Shown: piece after piece, positions 23,576-36,086 of the stretch | How positions within the stretch are numbered: the stretch's first letter is position 1 | Layout: each line of letters opens with the position of its first letter | Source: Pontederia crassipes | Lineage: Eukaryota; Streptophyta; Magnoliopsida; Commelinales; Pontederiaceae | Assembly (NCBI GenBank): GCA_030549335.1 | Contig: CM060194.1 | Location: 71,460,077-71,524,076 of the forward strand | Direction of reading: 5' to 3' | DNA length: 64,000 nt | Program-made: the position numbers and the translations under genes | The notes under the pieces: generated by a model | Seen by the model: only the letters and a program-made list of their open reading frames with translations | Told to the model about the DNA's origin: nothing | Databases searched by the model: none

Positions 23576-26365
23576 AAAAAACATTAATAAGGATTCCTAT
23601 ATTGAAACAAAAAATATATAGCTTACTTGTCGTCAAAATAGATGTACTTTTTTGAAAAAATCTGTTTGTGGAGGAAGACGACTTAAGAATAAGAGACATA
23701 GGGTTAAAGAGAAAATAAAAAAAGGATCTTCCTCGTAAAGGAAATAAAATGTTTAGGTAGTATATTATATGTATGTGTTTATTAGAACTTCTTATAACCA
23801 TTTATGTATTTTGTTGTCATTTCTAATTGAACAATCCACTAACTCAATTGGAGGAAGATTTCAAATGGATAGATATTTTTTATTTTCATTGGAGACTAGG
23901 AATTTATGGACTTTTCATAGGCCTCATTTTATTCACGGGACTTATGGCTACTTTAGCCATCTGGTCAATTATTCAAATTTCACAATTAGTTTATTTCCTA
24001 ATGTTAACAATGTACATGCCCAAATAAGATTATTTTCTTCTTGAGACATAATATTTTTTTATCTTCCAACATCAATAGGTTGATTATTTTCCTCTCGTAT
24101 CTTCCAAAGGAAAAAAAATTGAGAATTATTTTATGGATATGCATAAAAGTACTTGGGTCATAAGTCCAAAATGAATAAATGGAAAATTTGGTAAAAGGGT
24201 CATTCATTCAATATAACTTAGCTTGTAACAAATGGTCTCAATTAGAATCAAAAAATTGTAAAATAAAATAAATCAAGATGATCATTTTAGAATATATATT
24301 CTAAGAGAACCCTTAAAGAAAAAAAAATTAAGAGGAGGTCTGATTGAAAAATTGACATTTAGGGGATAGAGATGATCATTTTAGAATATATATTCATTAT
24401 TTTTTAGATATAAAGTGACTTTCTTCTCATTTTATATTTGGTTATTTATTGGGCATTGAGGATTTTATTCTATAGAAAGTTATTATTAAGTTAACAAACA
24501 TTTATTAAAACATTATACAAATAAATTGTCTAACAAAAAAATAATAACTAAAAATCCATATTTATATATTATACTATAATGATAATAGCCTTATAATTAA
24601 TTTCCAAATGAAATTTTAAATATACCTGGTATTTTCACTTAGAAAATATTCAAAGTCGCATAAAAATACACAAATTTTTTTATAAAAACAATACTAGACA
24701 ATAAAATTTGGACTGCCATATATATATTTATGAAATAAAATTATCAATCTAACTATTTTGACGTGGCTATTTCAAAAACTAATTTCACTAACTGATTTTA
24801 ATAATTAATTAAAATAATTACAAAACTTATAAAAAACAAGGTGGTTCATTTTAATAACTAACTAAATAGTTGTAGTAACCGAATCAAAATAAGTTTTGGT
24901 TTAAAAGTTATAGATAACATTTTGATAGAAATGGTAAGCAAATGAATACGTGCCTTAGGCATATTATAACTAATTAAAATTTTAATATATTAATACTACA
25001 TGCAATTGTAAAATATTGAAGTTATTTCTTTATTTTATATTGTTATAAATAGACTATCACAAGAACTTGCAGATAAACTAAAGAAGATGTTTAATGATAG
25101 ATATAATTAGACATAATTTAATTGGACTAGTGGATGCCATAACTGTTACACATAAATATATTTAGTTATCAATGAATTAAAATTATTGTTGGTACGAAAT
25201 AATAATTAGATTAATATTATTTTTATAAAAAACATTAAAGAAATAATAATGATTGATCATACTTATTTTAAACATACCATAGTAATATCTTATATGTTTT
25301 AAATACTTACTATATTAAAGAGAAGATAGTGTGAATGAGGAATTGGCACTTCTAATCCATATAATGCCACATGTCGATGATAAAATTAAACATATCACTT
25401 TAAATAGTTTAAATATTAATATATGTGTACTAACCATCTATCAAATAATTGATTATGTAATTTATAAAGAAATATATTGGTTAAATATTAATACAAAAAC
25501 AAACTTGTTGATCGTGAGTATGCAATAACAAAATTGACTAAGAATAATAGTAATATTCATACTATGTTAAAGTATTTATTTCAAAATTTTTAAAAATAAG
25601 CATGCTATACTATAATAGTTTTTTTTAAAAAGGATATATAAACTTAATAATATACTTATGTAATTATCTTTGAATGTATTTTTTTTAAAACTGATAATTG
25701 CATAGGAGCATAGCCATATATAATGATAGAAGCATTATTATATTTAAATAAATTCATAACCATAGAAGCATGATTAACTTTCAATTAGTATTTCTTGCCC
25801 ACTATAACCATCTAAATTGTATGCTATAAAAAATGGCATGAAAGGAGCATTTTTTGTTGTATTTTCATTGTCAGAGACATTGTAAATTCATTTTTTTCTT
25901 TAGATAAGCAGTCGCAAGTAGATAAATATTTTTCATGGTTTGTTACTATTTTTAGATTTAATTATTGAAAATGCAAAAAATCTAATTTATACGATATTTA
26001 TTTTCATATTGTTCTCATACATTAATACGTGATCATAATTTCATAATATTCATGACACAAACGAAATAAAAGTAACATTTTGAAAACTAAAGCTATACAA
26101 ACATTTATATAATGATTGTGATGAATCAAACCCAACTCCCAACCCTATGATTCAATAACACAGCCTCTACAATTAATTGTAGTTTAAAAATTAAAAGTTA
26201 TTCATAGTTAAAATCATGTTATATTACATAATTATTCTAAAATCAAAATAAAGATATGGAAAGGAAATTTTATATGTTGTTGATGTCTTCATTGGCAAAT
26301 TTATATAAATAATTTTTTTAGTCAATAAATATTTAAAATTTTAAAGAGTTGTCCACATTATTGAT
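23576..26365. other. AT-rich intergenic; one hydrophobic open frame
   Basis: No gene is supported. An open frame at 23,827-24,027 (+) encodes 66 aa with a strongly hydrophobic middle ([17 protein letters not shown]). I do not recognise it. It has no promoter or intron context and may be an organelle-derived or random fragment. The remainder is low-complexity AT-rich DNA. Confidence 0.35.
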
Positions 26366-28265
26366 GCAAAAATTGATAACGATATAGCTAGCAAATGCAC
26401 TAGTCACTCAAGTAATAAAGTGTAATAAGTAGAGTGTTGAACTCGGAAGATTTAACTTACTTAAATAAATAAATTTCATAGACTAATAGGAGAGAACATG
26501 GTTTGAATAAAAGAGTTGCAAAAAATAAAATTACAAAAAAGAGTAAAGACTAAAACTAAGCTAATTAATTCTACAGTCTTATAATGGGTAAAAAATGATT
26601 AAGAACAAATTTGTTTCACTTCTGTAGCCATTGATTTAGTCGAGAGATAATAAGATTTAACTTTTAGATGGATTAGGAACACCTAAAGTATGATCTCCCT
26701 AACAGGATAAACCAAATATTCTTAATCCTAATAAGATGAGAATATTCCACGACTCTACTATCAAACATAGTCATATTAGAATGCTATGAGTTGTGATTCT
26801 TATGCTACCAAGTCTCTCACCTCAATCAACTTGGCAGACCATACAATCTAATACTCCGCTTGGCTCTAATATATTATGATAGGAATTGCTTAAAGAAAAT
26901 TATAAATTAAAAAATTGATCACACTTTCCAGTTAATAATCAATTAATAATTTAAATAATACTAATGAAAAATCTTAAACACAACAATTATGTTCTTAAAA
27001 ACTAAACGAACTATAATCAAACACTAAAAAAATATTCACAAGTTAACTATTGCAGAAATAAAATTTAAACTGAAGCTAAACTAAATTATCCGGATTACAA
27101 AGATTAAAAAGATTGAACTTTAAATCATAATATAGCGTATCCCAACATGAAGTACTCTCTGGAACTCAATCATTACACGATCCTCGCCCAAGATCACCAC
27201 ACAGAAATTTTCTCGGTTGTTCTTCAAAATGCTCCCACGTTTTTGTATTCAATGCACAAGTTGTAGGCCCTAGCATGATTGTTTCTTACTGTAAAACGTT
27301 CCTTTTTATAGAGGCTCAAGTTTCCATGCTGTTTTGGAAAGAAACAAAATTCTTTTCGTTGTAAAATAAGGTAATTTTGGAGTCATATTGATTCTGAAAG
27401 TTTTAACCTTGTAAAACTCCAGAATTTCTGATCTAATTTGTTTTCAATTAATATCTGGAACATATGGTAAGAGTTGGACTCCTTGTGCATTGAGAATTCT
27501 TCCGCAAATAAGTTTTCACATAAAAAATAATGTTCGTCATGGATCATTATGCCTCAATCAGAATATAAATTGCATTTTGCAACTATTGTCACAAGGCGTG
27601 ATGTGGCTTTTCACGGTTGTGATTCAAGGATTTTTCCTATTCATCTGTATGTCTTGTATGATTTCATGATCGGTAATAGAGAGTTAACAACCTGTGAAAA
27701 TTAGTAGGTGATTTGGAGCATTCTGGTTGACCCATTAAGCGTAGTTCACGGCCCATTAAGTGATAACAATGGATTTCAACCTTTACATCCATGAAGGTTA
27801 TGTAACGACCGATAAAATATTTGTCTTCAAACTGCTGCAATGCATAACGATATGTTATGTATTGCCCATAGCCAATGATAACTCCTCCATATCTGATTTA
27901 TTGTAGGAGCCGTGAAACTGCGCAATATTTGAATATCCATTGTAACAACCGTGAGAAATGTGTCACGACCCATAAATTCTCCGCGAACAGGAATAGGCGA
28001 CACTCTGTCCATGAAATGCAGTGTTTGGTGCATGAAATTCAGTCTTCACGATTGGGAGAGGTACTTAACAGTCCGTGAAATCATTATCTCTTCGTCGAGC
28101 GGTTCTGTCAGAGTCATGAAAACGAACAATCGAGCATTAAACCACCTTTCACGACTCATGAGATCCTTGTCTCTTTGGCGAGTGGTTCTGCCAAAGCCGT
28201 GAAAGTGAACAGTCGGGCGTCAAACCACATTTCACGACCTGAGAAGAGAAAGTAACGGCCGCCGA
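26366..28265. repeat. Possible non-coding LTR-element remnant
   Basis: This stretch is more complex than its AT-rich flanks and is free of good frames. It starts near a GATAACGATATAGCTAGC / GCACTAGTCACTCAAG segment of a kind seen in plant non-autonomous LTR elements. In its right part (about 27,600-28,260) the words CGTGAAA/TTCACG and CATGAAA recur at least twelve times. Ends and type could not be fixed. Confidence 0.3.
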
Positions 28266-29650
28266 GATTCAAGAATCAATTTTTTGAAAGTTGTTATCTT
28301 CATTTTGCGTGCTTCTTCTTTTATTTTCTTATTCCACTATTTATTATCAATAATTTTTGCAAAAGACACCAACTATAATTAGGTGGCTCCTTCAAAGAAT
28401 TTTAAAAAATAAATGTAAAAATAGATGCATGCCATGAGTAAATTACTTAAAATAAGTCTAAATGCAAGTCTAATTATATGCTGTAAAATGCATGCATCAG
28501 TTATAAATATTATGATGAGATTTATTAAAACCATGAAACTATAAGTTCATAATTTAAAAGTCATTGGTGGTCAAGCTAATACTATAATAATTATTCTAAA
28601 ATCTAATACATGTATATAGACAAATTTTAAATTACAGGAAAAAATGATTCCACTATAATTAGATACTACTAAATTCTTATACAAAAACGTTATCAAATCG
28701 TTCTCCAATAATTTTTAAAGTTATGATTTTTATAAAAATGGACAATCTTTTATCATTTTAGAAATTATAATTTACGCCAAAAATTTTATGAGATGATGGT
28801 AGTCTAATGACACATGATATGAAATAATTTCTAAGAAACTTATTATTACCTATATTTTTAATCAATAAATGAATTGATTAAAACATTGTCGATAATACTT
28901 GAGATAAAGATTACCAACTGAAACTCCTCCAATAATTATAAATTCAAATTTTAACGTGAATTAAATGAAATGTTATAGACTATTATAATTTTCTTAATAC
29001 TATTTTATAAAAAACATTATTCTTTAGAAAATATCTTAACATTATTAAACTTTGAAATAATATGCATCCAATAAAATATCTTTTTTTATTTTAAAAAATA
29101 TAATATAATGCACCGTCCGCACATTGTGCAGGTGATATACTAATTCCATGAACAAAGGGATGCACTACCAGACTATGAACAAACCCTAAATTACAACATC
29201 TAGAAGTAAAATTAACAAAGGGACACACCAGATTAATGATATGAAAGGCTTTGCATGCGTGCCTGAGCCCCTCTCTTAGTTGCACATTGGAATGTTGTCC
29301 AATTGATCACCATGCTAGAATGTTGTCTGATGATCTACACGTTCGTGGTGAGAAGTCACCACCTGGAAGTTGCTGCCACCTGGAAAATCATCACCACCGC
29401 TTGGAGAGAAGACATTGTCACTTGAAAGTCGCCGCCGCCTAGAAGTGATCGTCTGGGCGCTTGGAGAGGTCACGATTGAGGAGGGCAAGGTAACTTCTCT
29501 TCCCAACATCTTATACTAAATAGAAGGGCCATACCTCATAAATCCAATGGCTAAAATTCATTAGCTGTAATGTATAGTTGATTGCCTCTGCTATATAATC
29601 ATGGACCCACATATATATAATTAATGGCGGTGTAACACCCTTAGGTCTAA
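28266..29650. other. AT-rich intergenic, short GC patch near 29.3 kb
   Basis: Mostly AT-rich without coding signal. At 29,340-29,470 there is a short GC-rich stretch with repeated CACCTGGAAGTTGC / CGCTTGGAGAG words, on the outer side of the next TIR element. Confidence 0.4.
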
Positions 29651-30105
29651 GGTCTCTTTCTGGGTCGTTCATTTTAGATCAATGGTTTAGATTATTTGAT
29701 ATTTTTTTCTCTTTCTTCTATGCACTCTCTATCCCCTTTGGTGCTCTCTCTCTCCTTTCTCTCTCCTCCGCCCCATCCCCGATCTACGTCGTCGCCTTTC
29801 GTCCCTGACCTTCGTCGTCGTTGATCTACGTCATCGCCCAACTGCATCATCACCCGATCTGCGTCGTCCCGATTTGCATCGTTGTCATTTCGAGCCTGCC
29901 GTCGTCGATCCGAGCCCACGCTTCATCGAGTCCGCGCTCCCACCGGCTTTCTTGCTTCATCTAATCGCCACCGCCTCCAATCGCGTCATTCCTACTTCCA
30001 ATGATTCACAAAGGAGAGAGAGAGCGTGCATGAGAGTAGAGGTAGAAAAAATTATAAAATGATCTCAACCCTTGATCTAAATTAGACGGCCTAGATGAAA
30101 TCATT
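29651..30105. mobile_element. MULE-like TIR element with GC-rich core
   Basis: Inverted terminal repeats of about 75 bp: the left arm has CATTTTAGATCAATGGTTTAG...TTCTATGCACTCTC. The right arm read in reverse has TAATTTAGATCAAGGGTTGAG...CTCATGCACGCTCTC. The core (about 29,755-30,000) is GC-rich with GTCGTCG and GATCTACGTCGTC words and no stable frame. AT-rich inverted ends around a GC-rich core suit a Pack-MULE-type or other non-autonomous DNA transposon. No target duplication could be confirmed. Confidence 0.55.
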
Positions 30106-30480
30106 TTATGAGTGGTTTAGTTATGGCCTTGTTTGGCAAAGCTAATCATTTGATTATAGTATATCAGTTAGTCATTAATGGATAGCGGTTTGTTTATAAA
30201 TTTATTAAAAAGTATGTGATAAACATAGTGAGTTAAATTAATATATTTTGTAAAATGATAAGAATAGACATAAGATATAATTTATGATAATTTTTATACA
30301 CATCATATTCATAAAAAAGCAATTTATGATATGTTATTTTGAACAGTAATATTTTTTAAAATATTTTTTAAAAAATAAAAATATTGATTACTTCAAAATG
30401 AAAATATTATTTTGGGTTGTAAGTAAAATAAAAAAATTGCGATATATTAAAATAAAAATAATATAAATAACGTTTTCATT
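30106..30480. other. AT-rich MITE-like stretch
   Basis: Starts GGCCTTGTTTGGC, a wording common at plant MITE ends, and continues AT-rich to about 30,480. The opposite end is not clear. Confidence 0.35.
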
Positions 30481-30684
30481 TTCACTATCCGCTACTAAAA
30501 TTCTATTTCGTGCTAAATAGTGCCACCCTTTGCGTGACCCACCTACTCATCCTCGCGGTCCCCTCCTGTTCGCCCAAAGGAAAGAAACGACGGCTCCTTT
30601 CCCTCTTTCCCTCTATGACCTCTCTCCTCCGCTCCCCTGGCGCTGTCAGGAAGCCTCCAGCAAACTTCCTTCCCTCTCAAGAAG

Positions 30685-30730
<46 letters not shown>

Positions 30731-31151
30731 CATCCCTAAAGCGATTGCATGATCGTTTCACCGCTCCCTTCTCTCCGATCTCTACTGTTGCTGCTCCCTC
30801 TCTCAGATAATTCTTTCTCATCCCTCTTGATTCGTTCCTAGTTTTTTTTTTAATTTTTTAGCTTTTCTCATTCCTTTGCATCGATGAATCAGAGGAAAGG
30901 AAGGACTTAGATCTCGCCCCTGCATCCTCCATTTTCTATTTCCGGTTCTTCCCTGTAGCAGCAACAGGATTCATCCTCCAACGATACCTGTCTGCGTGTG
31001 CTATCCATGATGTCAATTGTGCTAATTTTGTAAGTACTACGTTTAATACATTGTCTATAATTATTCCTGATTTTTTTTAGAATATGGTCGAGCATGATTT
31101 TAATTTCGAAGAGGCTGCTACTGAAACTGAGCATGACACTGCCTCTTCCTA
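30481..31151 (+). other. 5'-UTR-like CT-rich region with (CT)n
   Basis: CCTCTTTCC-rich DNA with a (CT)n run at about 30,686-30,728 is followed by short intron-like T-rich tracts. A mini frame starts at 31,084 (MVEHDFNFEEAATETEHDTA) and stops at 31,150, next to a LINE insertion. It resembles the leader and first exon of a gene destroyed by the LINE, but no family is recognised. Parts are shared, inverted, with 35,640-35,880. A 27-bp unit around GAGCATGACA is tandemly duplicated at 31,127-31,180. Confidence 0.3.
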
Positions 31152-31180
31152 GTTTCGAGCATGACATTGTCTCTTCCTAA

Positions 31181-33435
31181 TTTTTTTTGAGAGGATAAAG
31201 GATGGATGCCTTTTGCATTCATCCAATTTTATTTAAAAAAAGGTCACATTGTACATACACAATTTACAGGAATAGAGAAAAAAAACTTAAATATTTGCCC
31301 AATCCGTCATCAACTTAGTCGTTCTAGATAAAATATTTTCAGTGTAACATCTTCCCCCCTCTAAATAAGCAGCCATTTCTTAGTGTCCATATAGACCACA
31401 ATATCGTTGTCGCTGGGGTACATATGTTTGAATGTTGAAATTTGGCCCACCATGTCCAAAAGTTGTTCGTAGAAGTCACATCAAGCCATGAGCATCGGGA
31501 ACCCTGCCATACCCGTCTTGATACTGGGAATTCAAAAAATAAGTGGTTTAAGTCTTCCATTGCATGATTACATAGTACACAAGTTGTACTCGTATCTCGA
31601 TCCCATCTTTGTCTGTAACATCGTGTAGGAAGTCGACCACGCCTTAACAACCATCCAAAATTTTTTATCTTTAGTGGTATACGAAGCACCCAAATCAGGC
31701 AGCAATCTATACACAGCAATAAGGTCACTAGTTGTATTTGTGCTATCCATAATCTTGAAGACTCTATTGACTGAAAAGTCTCCAACTGCCCATGTCCAAG
31801 AATCTTGTCTGTAGTTGTTCGGCTTCACCCCTTCAAGTTTCTCCAAAATTAAAAGGAGGTCACTCATCCGATGTTCAGAGAGGTGAGAAACAAAACGTGG
31901 CATCCAAACTCCATTTTCTAGAGGATCTCCAGACCAGCAGTCAAAAACAGTTGCATGTTTATTTTGAGCTAGAGCATATAATCTCGGAAACATTCGTGAA
32001 AAACGCTCATTCGAGATCCATGAATCTTCCCAAAAATGGAAGCTCATTCCTGAACCCAAGGAAGCGACAAAAAAAGGCCGTATTCTCGGAATAACAGATG
32101 TGAAGCTCCTCCAAAAATAAGAAGATTTTGGTGGATTTATAGATCTTTGTTCCCATGATAAAGTGTGACCATAACAAGCATTCATTACAGAGAGCCAAAC
32201 ATCTTCAGGGTTGGAGCTGCTCATTAACCTCATCAACCATTTTGTAAGAAAGCATCATTCATATTTCGAAGAGATCTTATTCCTAGTCCACCTTCTGCCA
32301 CCGAACGACATACCTTTGCCCATGCCGCCATATGCAAACCTCTTCCACCATTACCAGATTGTCGCCATAGAAATCCTCGCCTTAGAGCATCAATGTGCAG
32401 TGTTATTCCTTCAGGCAACCGAAATACTGACATGTAGTATATCGGAATGGCTGAAAGAACGGATTTAATCATAATCAATCTTCCACCTCTAGACAAGATT
32501 CGTGAAGACCATCCCTCCAATCTTTTTTCGATGCGCTCTATTACTGGGTTCCAATCTCTTGATAAGATTCGACTGTCACTGAGAGGTAGCCCAAGTATGA
32601 TATAGGGAGGCTACAGATGGGTGTCCTCAGCTCTGTTGCACACCTGTTAGTTTCCTCATTTTCCATTCCAAAAGGTATAAAATATTATTTTGAGTGATTT
32701 ATGCGAAGCCTAGAGAAGTCACAAAAAATGCCCGGAGATGATCATAGCAATTCTTCTAGCTGCCTTTGTTGAACCTTCTATAAAAAATGATGTGTCATCA
32801 GCATATTGTAACAATGGATTTATTGTACCTGGTTTGGGTCTGAAGTGAAACAGAGATAATATTAGCATCGCATGCTGAGAAAGTGCATCGCGCAAGAGCA
32901 TCAACAGCCAACACAAAAAGCATCGGTGCCAAGGGGCAGCCTTGCCGGACACCTCGTTGGGGTTGAACTCATCCACCTGATGGTCCCCCATTCACAAGGA
33001 CAGAGAAAGAAGCAGTGCACACACATCTTTTCATCCATGAAATCCATGTTGCCGGGAAGCCGCGTCGCTGAAGGGAGATCCAAATAAAAGGCCAATCTAA
33101 GGAATCATACGCCTTAGAGAAATCCACCTTCCACATAAATCCTTGCTTGTTGGATCGTCGCCAAAATGATGCAATTTCTGTAGCCATTGTGAAGCTCTAT
33201 GTTATAGCTCCAGATATAAAAGCGAACTGAACTGGATGTATTAGCTGTCCCAGAACCTTGCGTAGTCTATTAGCTAAAACCCTTGCTATTAGTAGATAAA
33301 TCGCGTTTGATAATGCGATAGGTCTAAAGTCTTCAATCCGTTCAGCAGCGGATTTTTTTGGGATGAGATCCTCTCAAAGCCTTGGTCGGTAGATGTTATG
33401 AATCTGCAGTGTTTCTCCATCATATGCTCTCCAGC
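31181..33435 (-). mobile_element. L1-type LINE, 5' truncated, decayed
   Basis: On the - strand a plant L1 ORF2 can be followed from the RT domain to the 3' end. It shows ERIEDFRPIALSNAIYLL, ANRLRKVLGQLIHPVQ, KVDFSKAYDSLDW, the RT active site LLQYADDTSFF (about 32,790-32,815), SRGGRLIMIKSVLSAIPIYY, and a C-terminal zf-RVT domain (IKNFGWLLRRGRLPTR, CVLCNHAMEDLNHLFFEFP). Frameshifts and stops break it. A T-run at 31,181-31,188 is the poly-A tail on the - strand. The 5' end stops inside the RT domain near 33,435; ORF1 and the endonuclease are absent. No flanking duplication was found. Confidence 0.82.
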
Positions 33436-33536
33436 AACCCTCCTTTGATCTTTTATGAATAAAAACAACTGAAACTTTTATATGGGGATCAAATTTATAT
33501 TTACAAAATTAAACCAAACATTCACATAAAAAAATA

Positions 33537-33910
33537 AGATTAGATAAGATGAGGATGTTGAGATGGATGTGTGGTCATACAAGATTAGATAAGATTAGGA
33601 ATGACCATATACGTAAACGAGTCGGAGTGGCTCCTATTAGTGAGAAAATGGTAGAGAATCGTTTGAGATGGTTTGGTCATGTTCAGAGAAGACCATTAGA
33701 TGCGCCAGTAAGAAGAGTAGATCAAATAATCTGGAGTCCGATTAAAAGAGGGAGAGGGAGGCCAAGGCGGACACTTGGCGAACTAATAGAGCAAGATCTA
33801 TTGGTGAATAATATACCGAAAGGTTTGGTTACTAATAAAGCGGAATGGCGTCGTATGATCCATGTAGTCGACCCCATCTAGTGGGATAAGACTTTGTTGT
33901 TGTTGTTGTT
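33537..33910 (+). mobile_element. RTE-type LINE 3' fragment with 17-bp TSD
   Basis: This is the longest of five RTE-like copies. An open 110-aa frame (33,549-33,881) is the RT C-terminal tail of plant RTE LINEs: MLRWMCGHTRLDKIRND, NRLRWFGHVQRR, DAPVRRVD, KRGRGRPRRTLGE. It is followed by CTAGTGGGATAAGACTT and a (TTG)n tail in place of poly-A. The flanks are a perfect 17-bp duplication, ATTCACATAAAAAAATA at 33,520-33,536 and 33,911-33,927. So this is a single retroposition event, 5' truncated to 374 bp. Confidence 0.9.
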
Positions 33911-33927
33911 GTATTCACATAAAAAAA

Positions 33928-34464
33928 TACCATGTCACTGAAACCAACCAGTTACGTAATAAGAATGCTTCATTGTTACATAACTTTCACCCATAGGTTT
34001 TAGACAACACCATATTGTTTTGGACAATTCAACTATGGCAAAACTTAATGCGATTTGAGAACAGTTTTAATCAATTTGATGAAATAATTGGCATAGTCCA
34101 ACTGAGCTTTTAATGGCATATCTATCATCAATCTACACTTCAATCCTATATCGGACTCCTTGCAAGACAATTCTCCTTGGCAAATTGGCATCTTTCTTTG
34201 GCATCTAGTGTAACAAAAAGAGTCGTGGAGCCTGCATCTGATACAAAACAAGATAAACAAGAGAACACACTTAGACAACTTCATAATTTCCTTGGGAGCG
34301 AAAGAAAGGAGGCGATGTGGCTAAAAAGATTACCGGAACATAAGTGGTCAATTACAAAAATGGAAGGATACAAAAAAATTCTAACAACTACATTAAGGGA
34401 TTTGGTTGCAATATTGAGAGTCTAGTAAACTAAAAAAAGGTCAATATGAACAATATTCATACCT
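33928..34464. other. Intergenic, no gene recognised
   Basis: Open frames exist on both strands at about 34,045-34,430, but none has a recognisable motif or splice context. Confidence 0.35.
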
Positions 34465-34685
34465 GAAAAGTAAGAATCTAAACCACTCAGTTCCTAATAA
34501 ATAAGCCTCTAAATCAATCTCATTTTCTACCAAGAAAACTGCCCTGCTCCACCTGCCATCTCCTGTCCGAACAAGCACATCCCATTTCTTCACCCCTGAA
34601 CTTGGAACTTTTGGAGATTTTATGCTGATGTACTTGCAAGACGAGGACTTGCCGGAGCTTTTGGTAAGTTCTGTTCTTCTTTTTG
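34465..34685 (-). other. Unidentified exon-like fragment
   Basis: On the - strand an open stretch of about 75 codons without ATG reads VKKWDVLVRTGDGRW and SRAVFLVENEIDLEAYLL, with protein-like composition. On the + strand the same DNA ends in a strong 5' splice-site match (TTTTG/GTAAGTTC near 34,662). I cannot tell which strand, if either, is coding, and I do not recognise the family. Confidence 0.3.
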
Positions 34686-35312
34686 TTCAATTCGTTACTT
34701 GTTGATTAGGATGTGTGGGAGAAATTATTTTAAATAGTTTCTGTAAGATGATTGATCAGGGGATTGAGTGATGTAGACATGTAGTTGTATGCGTTGTGCC
34801 AAATTGCTCGTATCTATCGTTGCCCTATAACTTGTGGAAGGAATTTTTGTATAAAAGTCATCGGTAATTTGTAAGTATGGTCCTTCAACCTTGGGTCAAA
34901 TATCTCTCGAACAGTTCTCAAACTTTAATTATTTGCACGATGCATCCTTTTATCAGTTCCGATAATTTTTTTTTCTTGTAAATGATTGACTACATATACC
35001 CATCCAGTTTGTTTCTCCTTCAAATTATTTATTTTCATATATAAATAACAATGAAACAATAATAAAAATATGAAATACCATGTAATTTAATAATTGTAAA
35101 CTTTTTCGGTGTGGATTACCCTTGATTCATGATGTTATTTGTGTCTAATGTAACTTTTATAAGTATATTAATAACATATAATACTTAGGTTGAATATATA
35201 GTCAAGAAACTCCGCCTATATTTTATAGCCGGTCCAAGCCCGGATAAAGGAGGAGGGTTGTGTTAGGCCCCGACAGCCAGCATAAAATCCTGTCGAATCT
35301 TATGAACATGGA
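34686..35312. other. Intergenic repeat-like DNA
   Basis: Contains a tract of the type 'GGTCCTTCAACCTTGGGTCAA...CTCAAACTTTAATTATTTGC', as seen in plant non-autonomous elements. No gene. Confidence 0.35.
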
Positions 35313-35386
35313 TCAACGTCGTATGATCCATGTAGCCGACCCCACCTAGTGGGATAAGGCTTTGTTGTTGTTGTTGTTGTTGTTGT
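35313..35386 (+). mobile_element. RTE LINE 3' tail, short copy 2
   Basis: Starts CAACGTCGTATGATCCATG, continues with GACCCCACCTAGTGGGATAA, and ends GGCTTTG plus about seven TTG units. It is the same 3' end as the 33,537 copy. A target duplication is not clear. Confidence 0.8.
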
Positions 35387-35639
35387 ACTTGCATAAACAT
35401 ACAAGCAAAAAAGAAAAAATGAAGTTTATTGAAAAAAAGGATCAAATTTGTCGCTGCGGTTGGAAAGAAAACATTCAAAATCTATAAAAGAAATCGCAAA
35501 TGATATGTCCATAAGGATTAGTTATGATTATATTTGCATTCAATTGATCAAGTATATATATTAGGGCAGAATCAGGAGGGAGGATAAAGAATGAGATTAG
35601 CGAAGGGGGAGGAACAATGAATGCAAAAACCTAGGACCT

Positions 35640-35880
35640 ATAGCAGATTTCTATCTTTCCTTTTGTTTCCTTTTTTGATTGAATGGTTGTGTGATTGCTT
35701 TTGGACTACAGAAAGAGGTTTCTTGAGATGGAAGGAAGCAAATTTTGCTTGTCGATGGCTCCTCGGCAGAGATCAGGCGGAGGAAAGAGCGAGTTCCAAG
35801 CCAGGGGGAAAGGGGAAAAGAGGGAGCTTCCATCCTTTATACCCTGGGCGAACTGGACCAGAGATAATTAGAATGTGGAT
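35640..35880 (+). other. Diverged inverted copy of the 30.5 kb UTR-like block
   Basis: GAGGTTTCTTGAGATGGAAG ... GGGCGAACTGG here matches the reverse complement of 30,560-30,690 (GAGGCTTCTTGAGAGGGAAG ... GGGCGAACAGG). The middle is diverged and the (GA)n tract is missing. Function unknown; perhaps two copies of one gene's leader or of one dispersed repeat. Confidence 0.4.
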
Positions 35881-35903
35881 CATAAGTTAGTAAATTGAAC
35901 CAA

Positions 35904-35968
35904 CAACAACAAAGCCTTATCCCACTAGGTGGGGTCGGCTACATGGATCATACGACGCCATTCCGCTC
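35904..35968 (-). mobile_element. RTE LINE 3' tail, 65-bp copy 3 with TSD
   Basis: In reverse it reads AGAGCGGAATGGCGTCGTAT ... CCTAGTGGGATAAGGCTTTG and (TTG)n. It is flanked by a 21-bp perfect direct repeat starting TAAGTTAGTAAATTGAACC (35,883-35,903 and 35,969-35,989); the last few bases may belong to the (CAA)n tail. The insert between the duplications is only about 65 bp. Confidence 0.88.
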
Positions 35969-36086
35969 TAAGTTAGTAAATTGAACCAAAGACAAATAAT
36001 CTCATCCATTGTTCTAGATTTGAGTCCCAAAAGTTGAGATTGCAGGATGTATGTATGCACCTAATATATATATATATATACACTAA

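Noticed and set aside
23827-24027. Possible plastid or mitochondrial membrane-protein fragment
   Set aside because: I compared the hydrophobic segment mentally with small photosystem, cytochrome and NDH proteins and found no match. Kept only as an unidentified frame.
31181-33435. LINE target-site duplication from the repeated GAGCATGACA unit
   Set aside because: Both copies of the 27-bp unit lie on the same side of the LINE, so they are a local tandem duplication and not flanking TSDs.
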